Shown: positions 33,966 to 42,779, counted from the stretch's first letter. The stretch is DNA of 64,000 bases from Vallitalea longa (GCF_027923465.1 NZ_BRLB01000001.1:124001-188000); one strand, 5' to 3'. Notes: generated from the letters alone by a model not told the origin. A program made the numbers and translations.

Positions 33966-34730
33966 TTATATTTGTTTTTTATTAAACACTATAACACTTA
34001 TCATCAAAAACATTATCATCAAAAATACTGAACTCCCAACTGAATAATATAACTCAGAAACATCAATCTCTTTTGTAAGCAATGACATGTTTACTGTGAC
34101 AAGCTGTAGAGGATTGAATTTAGCTATAGGCTCCATAATATTTAATATGAACATGATAGCGACTATGATTACTGTGAATAGTAATCCTCCATAATTATTT
34201 CTAAATATGACACCACCCAGTATCAAGAAAACAATCAGAAGCAAACCGAATATCCACGCACAAGTAACAGAGAAAAATAAATTAGCAACCTGTGTCTCTT
34301 CCCAAAACAATTTGCTATACAATGAAGTGACAACAAAAGATGTATAATAACATATTGTCCACACAATAACGGAAGCAGTAAATTTGGATAGAATTACAGT
34401 CTTTCTCTTCAATCCTTTTGTCAGCATATTAATCAAAGTACCTTTAATCAACTCATTTGCCATGATTCCACTAAACATTATGACTACTAAGATTATTCCC
34501 ATCTGAGTAACGTTCTTAAAAAATTGTGTCCAACAATCAAAAACTGTAGGTTCCGGTAAAGAAATCATTATACCTTCTGGCATAAAAGCTTTCAACATTT
34601 CTGGTGTTAATTTTGCTATTATAGGATTAAGAAATCCAAAGAAAAGAAATACCATCAACAGTATCATCAATTTATATGTTCTAGTATAATCCATTATCTC
34701 TTTACGAGTAAATGCCATAAAACCTTTCAT
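33966..34730 (-). CDS. ABC-2-type transporter permease (YxlG-like)
   Basis: A 254-residue membrane protein with about six helices. The N-terminal FTRKEIMDYTRTYKLMILLMVF and the MFSGIMANELIKGTLINMLTKGLKRKTVILSKF elbow are typical of ABC-2 permeases. The gene overlaps the ATPase gene by four bases (ATGA). The order small PLDc_N protein, ATPase, permease matches the yxlE-F-G set of Bacillus subtilis, which sits in the sigma-Y operon. Related exporters protect against peptides or move small hydrophobic molecules, but the cargo here is unknown. Confidence 0.85.
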   Translation of the reverse strand: MKGFMAFTRKEIMDYTRTYKLMILLMVFLFFGFLNPIIAKLTPEMLKAFMPEGIMISLPEPTVFDCWTQFFKNVTQMGIILVVIMFSGIMANELIKGTLINMLTKGLKRKTVILSKFTASVIVWTICYYTSFVVTSLYSKLFWEETQVANLFFSVTCAWIFGLLLIVFLILGGVIFRNNYGGLLFTVIIVAIMFILNIMEPIAKFNPLQLVTVNMSLLTKEIDVSELYYSVGSSVFLMIMFLMISVIVFNKKQI

Positions 34731-35647
34731 TCAACCACCTCCAAAAACAAACTTTCTAAAGTTGGCTCCAACAATTCATAAGAAACAGGTAAAATCTTAG
34801 TTTCATATAATACCCTAATAATTGATGATTGGGTTTCTTCTATATGGGATGAATGTATCAATAATGTATTATTCTCTACTTTTTCTACTGTAACAGTATC
34901 ATTAGTCATAAAATATTTCTGGAAATTTATCTGATCCATCATATCTTGGAAAATGATTCTTAGACTATCTACAGCATGTTTGCTTTTTATATCTGCTAAT
35001 GTTCCAGTAAGAGCTATTTTTCCATTTTTCAAAATAGCGATATCATCACATATCCTCTCCACATCAGAGAGAATATGTGTTGAAAAGACAATAGTTGTTT
35101 TGTCTTTTACTGATTTCATTATATCCAATATTTCTTTTCTACCAACAGGATCTAGAGCAGATGTAGGTTCATCACAAATCAGTAATCTTGGTTCATTCAA
35201 AAGGGCTTGTGCTATTCCTAATCTTTGCTTCATCCCTCTTGAAAATCCACCTATTTTCTTTTTCTTGGCATCTTCAAGTCCAACTAATTGAATCAATTCC
35301 TTACTTCTTGCTACAATGGATTTTTTGTTCATACCAGTTATTTCACCACATAATTTCAGATACTCCAGTGAGTTCATAAAATTATAGAATTCAGGAACAT
35401 CGGGTAGATAACCGATAAAACGGTTAGTGTTCGTTTGACCGTAAGCGACTTGTTCTCCAGCAACTGTTATATTACCTTTATCTGCCTTCAATAATCCTAA
35501 TATCATTTTCATAGTTGTGGTTTTTCCTGCTCCATTCTTCCCGATGAAACCAAAAACCGTATTGCTTGGAACCGATAAACTCAGATCCCTAATGACTTCA
35601 TTCGACCCGAATTTCTTGTAAAGGTGTTTTATTTCTAGTATATTCAT
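34727..35647 (-). CDS. ABC transporter ATP-binding protein (YxlF-like)
   Basis: A 306-residue ATPase with Walker A GFIGKNGAGKTTTM, signature GGFSRGMKQRLGIAQAL, Walker B LLICDEPTSALDP and switch His in VFSTHIL. The C-terminal ~90 residues form the extra regulatory region typical of drug/bacteriocin-type (CcmA/BcrA-like) ATPases. It overlaps the neighbours at both ends: its start shares a base with the stop of the upstream 66-residue gene and its last four bases overlap the permease start. With the permease it should form an exporter, possibly of a peptide antibiotic or its immunity. Cargo unknown. Confidence 0.93.
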   Translation of the reverse strand: MNILEIKHLYKKFGSNEVIRDLSLSVPSNTVFGFIGKNGAGKTTTMKMILGLLKADKGNITVAGEQVAYGQTNTNRFIGYLPDVPEFYNFMNSLEYLKLCGEITGMNKKSIVARSKELIQLVGLEDAKKKKIGGFSRGMKQRLGIAQALLNEPRLLICDEPTSALDPVGRKEILDIMKSVKDKTTIVFSTHILSDVERICDDIAILKNGKIALTGTLADIKSKHAVDSLRIIFQDMMDQINFQKYFMTNDTVTVEKVENNTLLIHSSHIEETQSSIIRVLYETKILPVSYELLEPTLESLFLEVVE

Positions 35648-35847
35648 TATTCATCACCTTTTCCTATAGCAAAATATAGAATGGGACCTATGAATCCAAT
35701 GAATATCACAACTAAAACCCATACCACTCTATTCCCGTATTTATATTCATTGTGTCTCAATACGTGTATCAATGCAGTCAATGCCAGAGCCGCCTGTAAA
35801 ATGATTAATGGCAATAAATAAACCAGATTATCCCTAAGAACATCCAT
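35647..35847 (-). CDS. PLDc_N-domain small membrane protein (YxlE-like)
   Basis: A 66-residue protein with two transmembrane helices (LVYLLPLIILQAALALTALI and VVWVLVVIFIGFIGPILYFA) ending in the FIGPILYFAIGKGDE box of the PLDc_N family, to which B. subtilis YxlE belongs. It comes right before the ATPase and permease genes. YxlE is known to hold down sigma-Y activity in B. subtilis, but no sigma gene is present in this operon, so its role here is open. AGGAGG precedes the ATG. Confidence 0.8.
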   Translation of the reverse strand: MDVLRDNLVYLLPLIILQAALALTALIHVLRHNEYKYGNRVVWVLVVIFIGFIGPILYFAIGKGDE

Positions 35848-35861
35848 AATCTCTCCTCCTT

Positions 35862-36514
35862 TTACACAACTTTTTCCTTTTTATTGGAATTTGATAATAT
35901 CATAAAAATAACAGTCTCAATAATAACTACAGTAATGGTTAATACAACTGCATAGATTGAATAGTTTACGGGTAATACTATTGAAACCATAGTTAATATT
36001 CCTAGTATAACGAATGTAAAACCCATTGTTCTATTAGCCTTTCTCCATAATCTTTTATTGTTGACTAGAGATTTTGGCCTGATACCATGAGTGTAATTAT
36101 TGTTGGTTTTTGGAATATAATTACCCACTAGCAGAAAAATGATTCCTAAGAAAAAGCAGATTATTTTTCTAAAATCAAGTTCTGCTCCTAAAGAGTCGCA
36201 AGAGTGATACTATAAACAAAAATACTTATAACTGGCAAGATGGACTTATATATGTACTCCACTTTTGGTTTATACTCTTTTTTCTTTTTGTTGATATCAT
36301 TCACTATACAACATATAGCTTGAACTAATCCCAATACAACAGGAAAAACAAATAGTACAATATTCTTATCCATCCAGCTGTTAGGATTGTTGTAAGCATC
36401 AAAGTGTATCGCTACCTGTTCAGGTACTGCCTGATAATAAACAACTCCCAGTAAAATGGGCAACATACATATAATACTGGTTATCAACAATGCTTTCCAA
36501 TCAATTCTTTTCAT
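35862..36514 (-). pseudogene. sdpI: SdpI-family membrane protein, frameshifted
   Basis: Two pieces in different frames together make one SdpI. 36514 down to about 36194 encodes the DUF1648 half (VVYYQAVPEQVAIHFDAYNN, then ISIFVYSITLATL) and stops at TAG. In the next frame LGAELDFRKIICFFLGIIF leads without a gap into LVGNYIPKTNNNYTHGI, the SdpI half with WRKANRTMG. The join lies in CTTTAGG; one extra T (CTTTTAGG) would restore the frame. SdpI proteins give immunity to the SDP toxin and sequester SdpR. The gene overlaps sdpR by 14 bases. A homopolymer sequencing error or a real inactivating deletion are both possible. Confidence 0.88.
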
Positions 36515-36779
36515 TTTCTTTTCCTCCTAACTGATGTATCCATACCAAGATATCTTCAAAAACTGATAAATTTAGCTCGTAGAAAATAAAATTTTTCTCT
36601 TTACTCACACTAATCAACCCTGCTTTCTTCAACTGTGATAAATGGTATGAAACAGTTGCATTCGTTAAGTCAAATTTTTTGGCAATATCTCCTGCACACA
36701 TTTTATCGTCTTTCAAAAGTTCTAAAATGTCACGTCGTATTGGATCAGATATTGCTTTTAAAATTTCTGTAATAGCCAT
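36501..36779 (-). CDS. sdpR: SdpR-like ArsR-family autorepressor
   Basis: A 92-residue winged-helix repressor: ISDPIRRDILELLKDDKMCAGDIAKKFDLTNATVSYHLSQLKKAGLI is the ArsR helix-turn-helix, and there are no Cys metal-site motifs. It overlaps an sdpI-like gene by 14 bases, matching the sdpRI immunity operon in which SdpR represses its own promoter until membrane-bound SdpI captures it. Two matching palindromes flank its promoter. If the downstream sdpI is truly frameshifted, SdpR would lack its antagonist and could repress continuously. Confidence 0.9.
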   Translation of the reverse strand: MAITEILKAISDPIRRDILELLKDDKMCAGDIAKKFDLTNATVSYHLSQLKKAGLISVSKEKNFIFYELNLSVFEDILVWIHQLGGKENEKN

Positions 36780-36795
36780 TTAATGAATCACCTTT

Positions 36796-36819
36796 CTATT
36801 TAGAAATTTATCTAAATAG
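36796..36819. promoter_or_regulatory. SdpR operator copy 1
   Basis: A near-perfect palindrome with half-sites CTATTTAGA and TCTAAATAG around a six-base centre. It lies between the -10 box and the sdpR start. A second copy is 56 bases away. Confidence 0.6.
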
Positions 36820-36848
36820 ATTATAATACTAAATAATAAGATTTGCAA
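36820..36848 (-). promoter_or_regulatory. sdpR promoter between two operators
   Basis: On the minus strand TTGCAA (36848-36843) and a perfect TATAAT (36825-36820) are 17 bases apart. The promoter lies between two copies of the same palindrome, so repressor bound at either or both would block polymerase. Confidence 0.6.
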
Positions 36849-36851
36849 TAC

Positions 36852-36875
36852 CTATTTAGAAATTTTTCTAAATAG
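36852..36875. promoter_or_regulatory. SdpR operator copy 2
   Basis: CTATTTAGA and CTAAATAG half-sites around an AT-rich centre, differing from copy 1 in the middle. It lies just upstream of the -35 box. Binding by SdpR is inferred from position and symmetry. Confidence 0.6.
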
Positions 36876-36998
36876 AATTTTATCATTAGCTTATCTTTGG
36901 TTATAGATTCAGTAATATCAATATATCTCTATGCTACAACGAAAAAGATAACCTACTGATTTCAAGTAGATTGAATTAATGATTTTCACCTAGTTATT

Positions 36999-37604
36999 CT
37001 AGTAACTCTTTACACCTACCTCACAAGGAATAGTGATATACCCGTGACCGAATCCTTTTTCTTCGTAAATCAGCCTTAGGGTAGGACACATCCTTGATAT
37101 GGAACATTTCTTGGAAGCATATGTTATCAGATGGGAGTCTTTTTTCCCTAGTAGTATCAACCCTCTATTCTCTATTTCTTCGTTTATCCAATCCTTAACT
37201 ATATCAGTGATATCAATCTCCGTAAAACATGAATGAATTATATCTCTAAACTCTTTTTTTCTATCAAAATAAGGATCGGGAATGGAGAAATCACTACTAT
37301 AAGCGCTGAAATAATCTTCTAACGGACATACTATATATTGGTCTTTATACTTTTTATATTGCTCATTTTTGTTGTATCTTCTATATCTTCTACGTTCATC
37401 ATGGTCTTCTGGCATTTTATATAGAATAAGTGAGGCTTTTTTCAGCTTCTGTAGAAACGAATACCGGGGAAGAGCAAAATATAGACAGATCAAATAATTA
37501 CAACGATAGTAACTGCCCAAATACAAACTATCTCCATCTATATCTTTATTACAGCGTTTTGAATAACTAATTGAATCTTTACAAGTCAAATCCATTATAC
37601 TCAT
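36999..37604 (-). CDS. DNRLRE-domain protein
   Basis: A 201-residue protein. TEIDITDIVKDWINEEIENRGLILLGK at about residues 130-155 is the hallmark of DNRLRE domains, beta-sandwich modules found in cell-surface and carbohydrate-related proteins. The N-terminal part (SLYLGSYYRCNYLICLYFALPRYSFL) fits the first strands of the same fold. A charged, Arg/Tyr-rich stretch (DERRRYRRYNKNEQYKKYKD) is unusual. There is no signal peptide, so export, if any, would need another route; assembly on a spore surface is one possibility. GGAGGG precedes the ATG. The gene is divergent to the small protein at 37756. Function unknown. Confidence 0.72.
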   Translation of the reverse strand: MSIMDLTCKDSISYSKRCNKDIDGDSLYLGSYYRCNYLICLYFALPRYSFLQKLKKASLILYKMPEDHDERRRYRRYNKNEQYKKYKDQYIVCPLEDYFSAYSSDFSIPDPYFDRKKEFRDIIHSCFTEIDITDIVKDWINEEIENRGLILLGKKDSHLITYASKKCSISRMCPTLRLIYEEKGFGHGYITIPCEVGVKSY

Positions 37605-37755
37605 TTACATTTCCCTCCATAATTCATTATATGCAACATCATGGTAGAAAGTAAACGTTATCAATCACTCTTTTACAACATGTCCAATATAATAATATTG
37701 AAAGGAATTATTTTGAACTTTCAACTAATAAAATTATAGAAAGGAGATGAAATAT

Positions 37756-38067
37756 ATGGCTATCGAAGTAACCGTAGCAAATGCCGAAACCTTAGATGCT
37801 TCGACGCAGGGTGCTTTCTTGGATATTACTTTCACCAACACTAATGCATTTGACTATGCTGCTAACTCTAACGTCTACTACTATGCACTTTTGACTGATT
37901 CAACAGCTGGTACTCCATTGACACGTGAAGTTACTTTTATCATCAACCAAGTAGCTCAAGGTACAGTTGCCGCTGATACAGAAGAAATTTTTACTTTTGA
38001 GAACACTACAGATTTAGTTGAACCTATCACAGGAAGTGATGGAAGAATATGTTATGTGCCTCAATAA
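37756..38067 (+). CDS. Small beta-rich hypothetical protein
   Basis: About 103 residues, rich in Thr, Ala, Asn and beta-branched residues, with no signal peptide, Cys-pair or membrane segment. It starts AIEVTVANAETL, and contains YYYALLTDSTAGTPLTREVTF, suggesting a compact beta-sandwich. The ATG at 37756 is chosen because AAGGAG lies nine bases upstream; the ATG three codons earlier nearly abuts that site. It is divergent to the DNRLRE gene. I do not recognise a family. A particle or spore-surface protein is a guess from composition and neighbour only. Confidence 0.65.
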   Translation: MAIEVTVANAETLDASTQGAFLDITFTNTNAFDYAANSNVYYYALLTDSTAGTPLTREVTFIINQVAQGTVAADTEEIFTFENTTDLVEPITGSDGRICYVPQ

Positions 38068-38099
38068 TCAATAATCTGTCATGAACATAAGAAAACAAG

Positions 38100-38135
38100 A
38101 AGGCAACTAATAACAGAAACAGCTAGTTGCCTTAA
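38100..38135. terminator. Bidirectional terminator
   Basis: AAGGCAACTA pairs perfectly with TAGTTGCCTT around a 14-base loop between the convergent small-protein and binding-protein genes. Moderate T-rich stretches lie on both sides. Confidence 0.65.
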
Positions 38136-38157
38136 ACTTATACACATCATTATATAC

Positions 38158-39381
38158 TTAATCATTGATTATATCCAGTCTAACGCTATTCTGTAACTCG
38201 TTCAGATTACTCTCAACATTGTTATCTTTATCTATAATCAATTGATACATACTCTCCCCTATATGATTGCTTATTTCAAACCAATTGTTGAATCTTTCAA
38301 TAACCATTCTATTGTCTGTCAAACTTATATCTATGTCATATTCATTGACATAAGGTGTATCCACACGGGTCCCTATAGTATTTGTCATACTTGCCAAATC
38401 AGCTATGCCTTCCCTGCTTATCAGATACTCTAAGATTTCTAATGCTCTACTGTTATTACAATCAGCACTTAACCCAATGTTATATCCTTTAACCAGCCAT
38501 ACTTGTTTTTTATCGTAAGGCACCGAAGTTATATTGGCATCTATATGTTCACTTGACTTGTCAATGATTATTGAACTACTCAAACTACCTACGAACATAG
38601 TGAATTCATTATTGAGAAATCCTCTTACCATATCATTTTCATTCCAATATATACTTTCTGGGCTTATCAAATTATTTGCGACCATATCTCTCAGAAGGTC
38701 AAATACTTTCTTCCCTCCATCACTTTTAAGAGTTCTGATGGAATCTCCTGTAGAATAAAAGAATTGTAGAAAGAAATTGGTTACCAATTGATTACTAGCC
38801 AGTGAAATCCCAATACCGTCTGTGGGAAACTGATTGGTATTCATGGCAACATCCAACAAGCTCTCAAAATCTTCTGGTACATGTTGATTGAATTGCTTCA
38901 ATCTGTCATCATTAGAATATAATACATAAGGATCAATTATCAATGGGACTCCATAGGACTTTCCATCTTTTCTGCAACTGTCAAGTGCAAAACTGCTGAA
39001 TACTCTCTCATAATCATCTTGCATATAGATTTTCGTATCAGAAAATATGCCTATCTTAATTAATGAAGGCATATATGTGTTGTTGCATATGATTATATCA
39101 GGCAACTCATCATTTTCTTGTGCTGTCAATAGATATTTTTTGAAGTTATCTATATGCACTTTTATAATATCTATTTCTATATTGTTTTCTGTTTCATATT
39201 TTTCGCATATCTTTTCAAAGGATTCAACTATAATAGAATTGTCACATGGAATCAAGATACTGACGTTTTCCTTCTCAATAATTTCTTCTACTGTTTCACT
39301 ATCATCATGATTGATGGATACCAAAAAGACAACTATGATGAATATTGCAATTCCTCCATAGATATATACATTCTTTTTCAT
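38158..39381 (-). CDS. Membrane-anchored extracellular solute-binding protein next to a two-component system
   Basis: A 407-residue family-1-type solute-binding protein. The N-terminus MKKNVYIYGGIAIFIIVVFLVSI is a signal anchor without a lipobox Cys, so the protein is probably held by its helix. Then come typical SBP features: DIIICNNTYMPSLI, YGVPLIIDPYVLYSNDD, and FLNNEFTMFVGSLSS. The start overlaps the response-regulator stop by four bases. The lack of a lipobox and of co-located permeases, plus the tight link to sensor and regulator, suggest it presents a sugar to the histidine kinase instead of feeding an importer. That role is inference. Confidence 0.82.
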   Translation of the reverse strand: MKKNVYIYGGIAIFIIVVFLVSINHDDSETVEEIIEKENVSILIPCDNSIIVESFEKICEKYETENNIEIDIIKVHIDNFKKYLLTAQENDELPDIIICNNTYMPSLIKIGIFSDTKIYMQDDYERVFSSFALDSCRKDGKSYGVPLIIDPYVLYSNDDRLKQFNQHVPEDFESLLDVAMNTNQFPTDGIGISLASNQLVTNFFLQFFYSTGDSIRTLKSDGGKKVFDLLRDMVANNLISPESIYWNENDMVRGFLNNEFTMFVGSLSSSIIIDKSSEHIDANITSVPYDKKQVWLVKGYNIGLSADCNNSRALEILEYLISREGIADLASMTNTIGTRVDTPYVNEYDIDISLTDNRMVIERFNNWFEISNHIGESMYQLIIDKDNNVESNLNELQNSVRLDIIND

Positions 39382-40877
39382 AATACATTTTCTCTTCTAT
39401 AGTTTGATGGTGACATTTTCACTGAACGTTTAAAAACTTTGTTGAAGTATTTGGCATCAGAAAAACCACATTCTCTAGAGATATCCGTAATTTTCAGTTC
39501 TGTTCTTTTCAATATCCTCTTGGCTACACTTATCCTATAATCTTGTAGGAAATTAACGAAATTGACCCCTATTTCTTTTTTGAATAATCCGCTTAGATAT
39601 TCAGGTGTGATATTCACTAATTCTGCACAATCAGAGAGTTTTATGTCTTTTTTATAATTGACTCTTATGTAAGCTATGACTTTAAGGATTATATCATTGT
39701 TGATATCCATGGATTCATTTTCCATAGCATGGCTCAATACATCTTCCAGCACATCATCCAATTCTTCTCTATATAATGAATCCCAGATCTTCTGCAGTTG
39801 TATTTCAATAGGCAGGTCCCTAACACCATAATACTCATTAAGACACCTGTACAGATACAAAAGGAATTTAATAGTATTTTCTTTTATCTGGTTGGGTTCA
39901 TGAGTCCCATAAATGACTTTTACCTTGAATTTCTTTACAATCCCTACAGCCTTCTCTATTTCTTTATTCTTGAGAACTTCTTTGAGTTGTTCATGCAGAT
40001 AGTCCGGATATTCTATATTTTCTAATTTCATTTTATTGATTGTCCTAAGTTTGATTATCTGTCTATTACCCAATAGAAATTGATATTGCCTAATATCCAA
40101 CAGTTCTTTAACTTTATTGGATATATGATTGAGTCCCTGATTACACGCGTACACAACACATATACTTATTTCTTGAAGCAAATGTTTCAGAATGGTATTT
40201 TCCACTAGTTGGTATACCTTTTCATTATTACCCCCTACACTCTTCAATAATAGTATCCCTTCGTTTCTTGGTATGTTGAATAAATGGTAATTCTCTATTT
40301 GGTGTATTGAAAATACTTTGTTTACTTCATCAACAATGTTATTACCCACTGATTCTGTATAAAATTCAGGTGAGAAAATGTATATTTCCGTAAAGGTGTT
40401 TCTATCGATCTTCAATCTTTCTGTCAATTCCAATATCAAGTCTTCATCATTTTCTTTAGTTACCAAGATACTCCATAATAATTGTTCGTCACTGACTCTA
40501 GTTATGGTTCTTTTATTCAATTTGTTTTCGATATCCTCAAGGGTTTGCAGAAAATTTCCCATGTCTACAGGTTTTAATATATATTCTTCTACGTCTAATG
40601 AAATGGCTTTTTGGGCGTATTGAAAATCAGAGTATCCAGACAAAATTACTGCATTAACAGGTTTAATCTCTCTTAATTGCTCAAGCATCTCAATACCCGA
40701 TAGTTCTGGCATCTTAATATCCGTAATAACAAGATCACATTCTGATTCTTTAATACAGTTGTATCCTTCTAGACCATTGTTAGCAATCCCTATTATCTGA
40801 TGGTCAGTATATTTTTCAATTATGTTCTTGATGCCTTGTCTTATTTTAGGTTCATCTTCAACTATAATTATGTTCAT
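39378..40877 (-). CDS. YesN-like response regulator, AraC-type output
   Basis: About 500 residues. The receiver domain begins MNIIIVEDEPKIRQGI and carries the phospho-acceptor Asp in CDLVITDIKMPELSG and Lys in EYILKPVDM. The C-terminal ~100 residues form two helix-turn-helix motifs (LSDCAELVNITPEYLSGLFKKEIG and ITDISRECGFSDAKYFNKVFKR). The ATG at 40877 is chosen because AGGAGG lies six bases before it and the protein then starts exactly at the receiver; an upstream in-frame extension has no site. It is followed by the SBP gene and preceded by the sensor kinase. It likely activates the adjacent sugar ABC transporter operon. Confidence 0.93.
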   Translation of the reverse strand: MNIIIVEDEPKIRQGIKNIIEKYTDHQIIGIANNGLEGYNCIKESECDLVITDIKMPELSGIEMLEQLREIKPVNAVILSGYSDFQYAQKAISLDVEEYILKPVDMGNFLQTLEDIENKLNKRTITRVSDEQLLWSILVTKENDEDLILELTERLKIDRNTFTEIYIFSPEFYTESVGNNIVDEVNKVFSIHQIENYHLFNIPRNEGILLLKSVGGNNEKVYQLVENTILKHLLQEISICVVYACNQGLNHISNKVKELLDIRQYQFLLGNRQIIKLRTINKMKLENIEYPDYLHEQLKEVLKNKEIEKAVGIVKKFKVKVIYGTHEPNQIKENTIKFLLYLYRCLNEYYGVRDLPIEIQLQKIWDSLYREELDDVLEDVLSHAMENESMDINNDIILKVIAYIRVNYKKDIKLSDCAELVNITPEYLSGLFKKEIGVNFVNFLQDYRISVAKRILKRTELKITDISRECGFSDAKYFNKVFKRSVKMSPSNYRRENVL

Positions 40878-40887
40878 CATTAACCTC

Positions 40888-42636
40888 CTATTCCATGGGG
40901 AAACGAATCTCGAAACATGTTTCCATATTATATGATTTGATATTGTATGATGCTCTATTGCCGTAATACAGATTAATCCTAGTAATGATATTGTTAATAC
41001 CAATGCTATCGTTCATAAATGTTTCAAAACCATTGTTTATGGCTTCGACTTTCTCAATGGGTAACCCTTTTCCATTATCCCAGACCCTGATTCTAATATC
41101 ATCTTGTATCCTGTTTACATATATTTTGATAGTATCATTTTCCGTATTAGGAAATCCATGTTCAATAGAATTTTCTATTAAAGGTTGTAGAATCAATTTA
41201 TGGATCTTAATATCCAATACCTCTTCATCAATATGTAATTCATATTCAAAGGCATGTTCATATCTTTCTTGCTGTAATTCCATATATTTCTTCAAGTACA
41301 AAATATCCGTACGAATGGTCACCACTTCATTGGAGTCATGTATTGTATATCTAAGGAATGCTGCCATATTGTTAACCATTCTACTGACAACAAAATCTTC
41401 ATTCTCTATAGCTACCCAGTTTATGGCATCTAGGGTATTGTAGATGAAATGAGGATTGATCTGAGCTTCAAGTGATTTTATTTCTGCCTCTTTTCCTTTT
41501 GACAATGCCATCAGCTCTTTTGCCTTAGCGTTGTTGATTTGTATGACCATATCATTAAACCTATTGGCTATCTCAGAGAATTCATCATTACTCTCAAGCT
41601 CTATCTTCACCTTTTCATTCCCTTGATAATAATCGTACATGCCTTTAGTTATGGCCTGAACTTTTTCACCCGTCTTACCGGAATAATAATAGCTTATCAA
41701 AAAACTCAATATACCAAGAATAAGTGCAATCAAGACTCCATTTAATCCAAGCTTATTCAAATCTTTGTTTAGATAATTGAGATCTTGTATACTGACTATG
41801 GTATAATTTTTCTCTTTTTTATATTTTATATATAACTGCTTAAAAGGTATAAGATCATTCTCTTTGGAAAAGTTTTCCACAGCTTCTTTTATAACAGTTC
41901 CATAGTCATATATATTATAACCTATATATTGTTCATGGCTCGTCGCTAATATGAAACCTTTTTCATCAATAATTATGTTGTAACTGCTGTTTTTCACATC
42001 AGTATTTTTTATTATATTAACAAATCTCTCAGCATCAACAGCAATAACCAAGTTTCCAACAGAGTCGTTCTGATAATTATTTATATCAACAATGTTTCTG
42101 CTTACAAAGAAAAAATGTTTATCTATCTCTTCATTGTAGAAAACATTGGAATATACTTTATTATAATCATTATCAAATCTTCCGCTTCTAAGGAATTTAT
42201 AGTATTTTTCATCTATGAATATGTTAGTATTGACTACAGAATCTATGGTGGCATCATAGAAATCAGAAAAACAGATTCCATTCACTATCCCTAAACCCAA
42301 TATATAATCGTAGTTGTATGTAGTATCCTGAAATTTCATATAGCTATCATATAGGCTTTTGTATCTGTCGTTTCTCAGCAATTTAATATAATACATGTCT
42401 TTTATGAAAGATTCATCTTCATTATAATCATGAAATATCTTATCTATTTCCTCAAATGTGGCTTTTGTGCTTTCTGAAATTAGTGAAATACTTGAATCTA
42501 TATTTTTATCCAATCCCTTTCTTATTATTTTCGTACTATAATTAGTAAATATTATTATTAGAACAGTAATAGGTATAATAGATACCAATAAAAGAATAAT
42601 TAATAATTTTCTTCCTATCCTTAATTTATTAACCAT
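40888..42636 (-). CDS. YesM-like sensor histidine kinase
   Basis: About 582 residues. A first membrane helix (LLIILLLVSIIPITVLIIIF) is followed by an ~270-residue extracellular Cache-like sensor region, a second helix (LNGVLIALILGILSFLISYYY), a HAMP linker and the His_kinase domain with EAQINPHFIYNTLDAINW (phospho-His) and the ATPase domain QPLIENSIEHGF...NGKGLP. The ATG at 42636 is chosen because AGGAGA is ten bases upstream. It pairs with the response regulator that starts ten bases after its stop. The ligand is probably a sugar or a binding-protein complex. Confidence 0.93.
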   Translation of the reverse strand: MVNKLRIGRKLLIILLLVSIIPITVLIIIFTNYSTKIIRKGLDKNIDSSISLISESTKATFEEIDKIFHDYNEDESFIKDMYYIKLLRNDRYKSLYDSYMKFQDTTYNYDYILGLGIVNGICFSDFYDATIDSVVNTNIFIDEKYYKFLRSGRFDNDYNKVYSNVFYNEEIDKHFFFVSRNIVDINNYQNDSVGNLVIAVDAERFVNIIKNTDVKNSSYNIIIDEKGFILATSHEQYIGYNIYDYGTVIKEAVENFSKENDLIPFKQLYIKYKKEKNYTIVSIQDLNYLNKDLNKLGLNGVLIALILGILSFLISYYYSGKTGEKVQAITKGMYDYYQGNEKVKIELESNDEFSEIANRFNDMVIQINNAKAKELMALSKGKEAEIKSLEAQINPHFIYNTLDAINWVAIENEDFVVSRMVNNMAAFLRYTIHDSNEVVTIRTDILYLKKYMELQQERYEHAFEYELHIDEEVLDIKIHKLILQPLIENSIEHGFPNTENDTIKIYVNRIQDDIRIRVWDNGKGLPIEKVEAINNGFETFMNDSIGINNIITRINLYYGNRASYNIKSYNMETCFEIRFPME

Positions 42637-42750
42637 TTCAGATCTTTCTCCTATATTAACTACCAACGATTAGTCCATTTTTAATTCTATAATTTGATGG
42701 TCTTTTTTTCTACTGAGATTATATAAGAAATATGATATGCAAAAGGCAAG

Positions 42751-42779
42751 AAAATTCAAGCAGATGCTGCTTAAATTTT
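42751..42779 (-). terminator. Terminator of the sugar ABC operon
   Basis: AAGCAG and CTGCTT form a stem with a three-base loop, extended by AAAATT/AATTTT with one mismatch, between the permease stop and the kinase gene. TTTTCTTG follows on the minus strand. Confidence 0.6.

Noticed and set aside
35862-36514. Programmed -1 frameshift in sdpI
   Set aside because: No slippery heptamer of the X XXY YYZ type is seen at the join, and SdpI proteins are not known to need recoding; a one-base loss in a T-tract is simpler.
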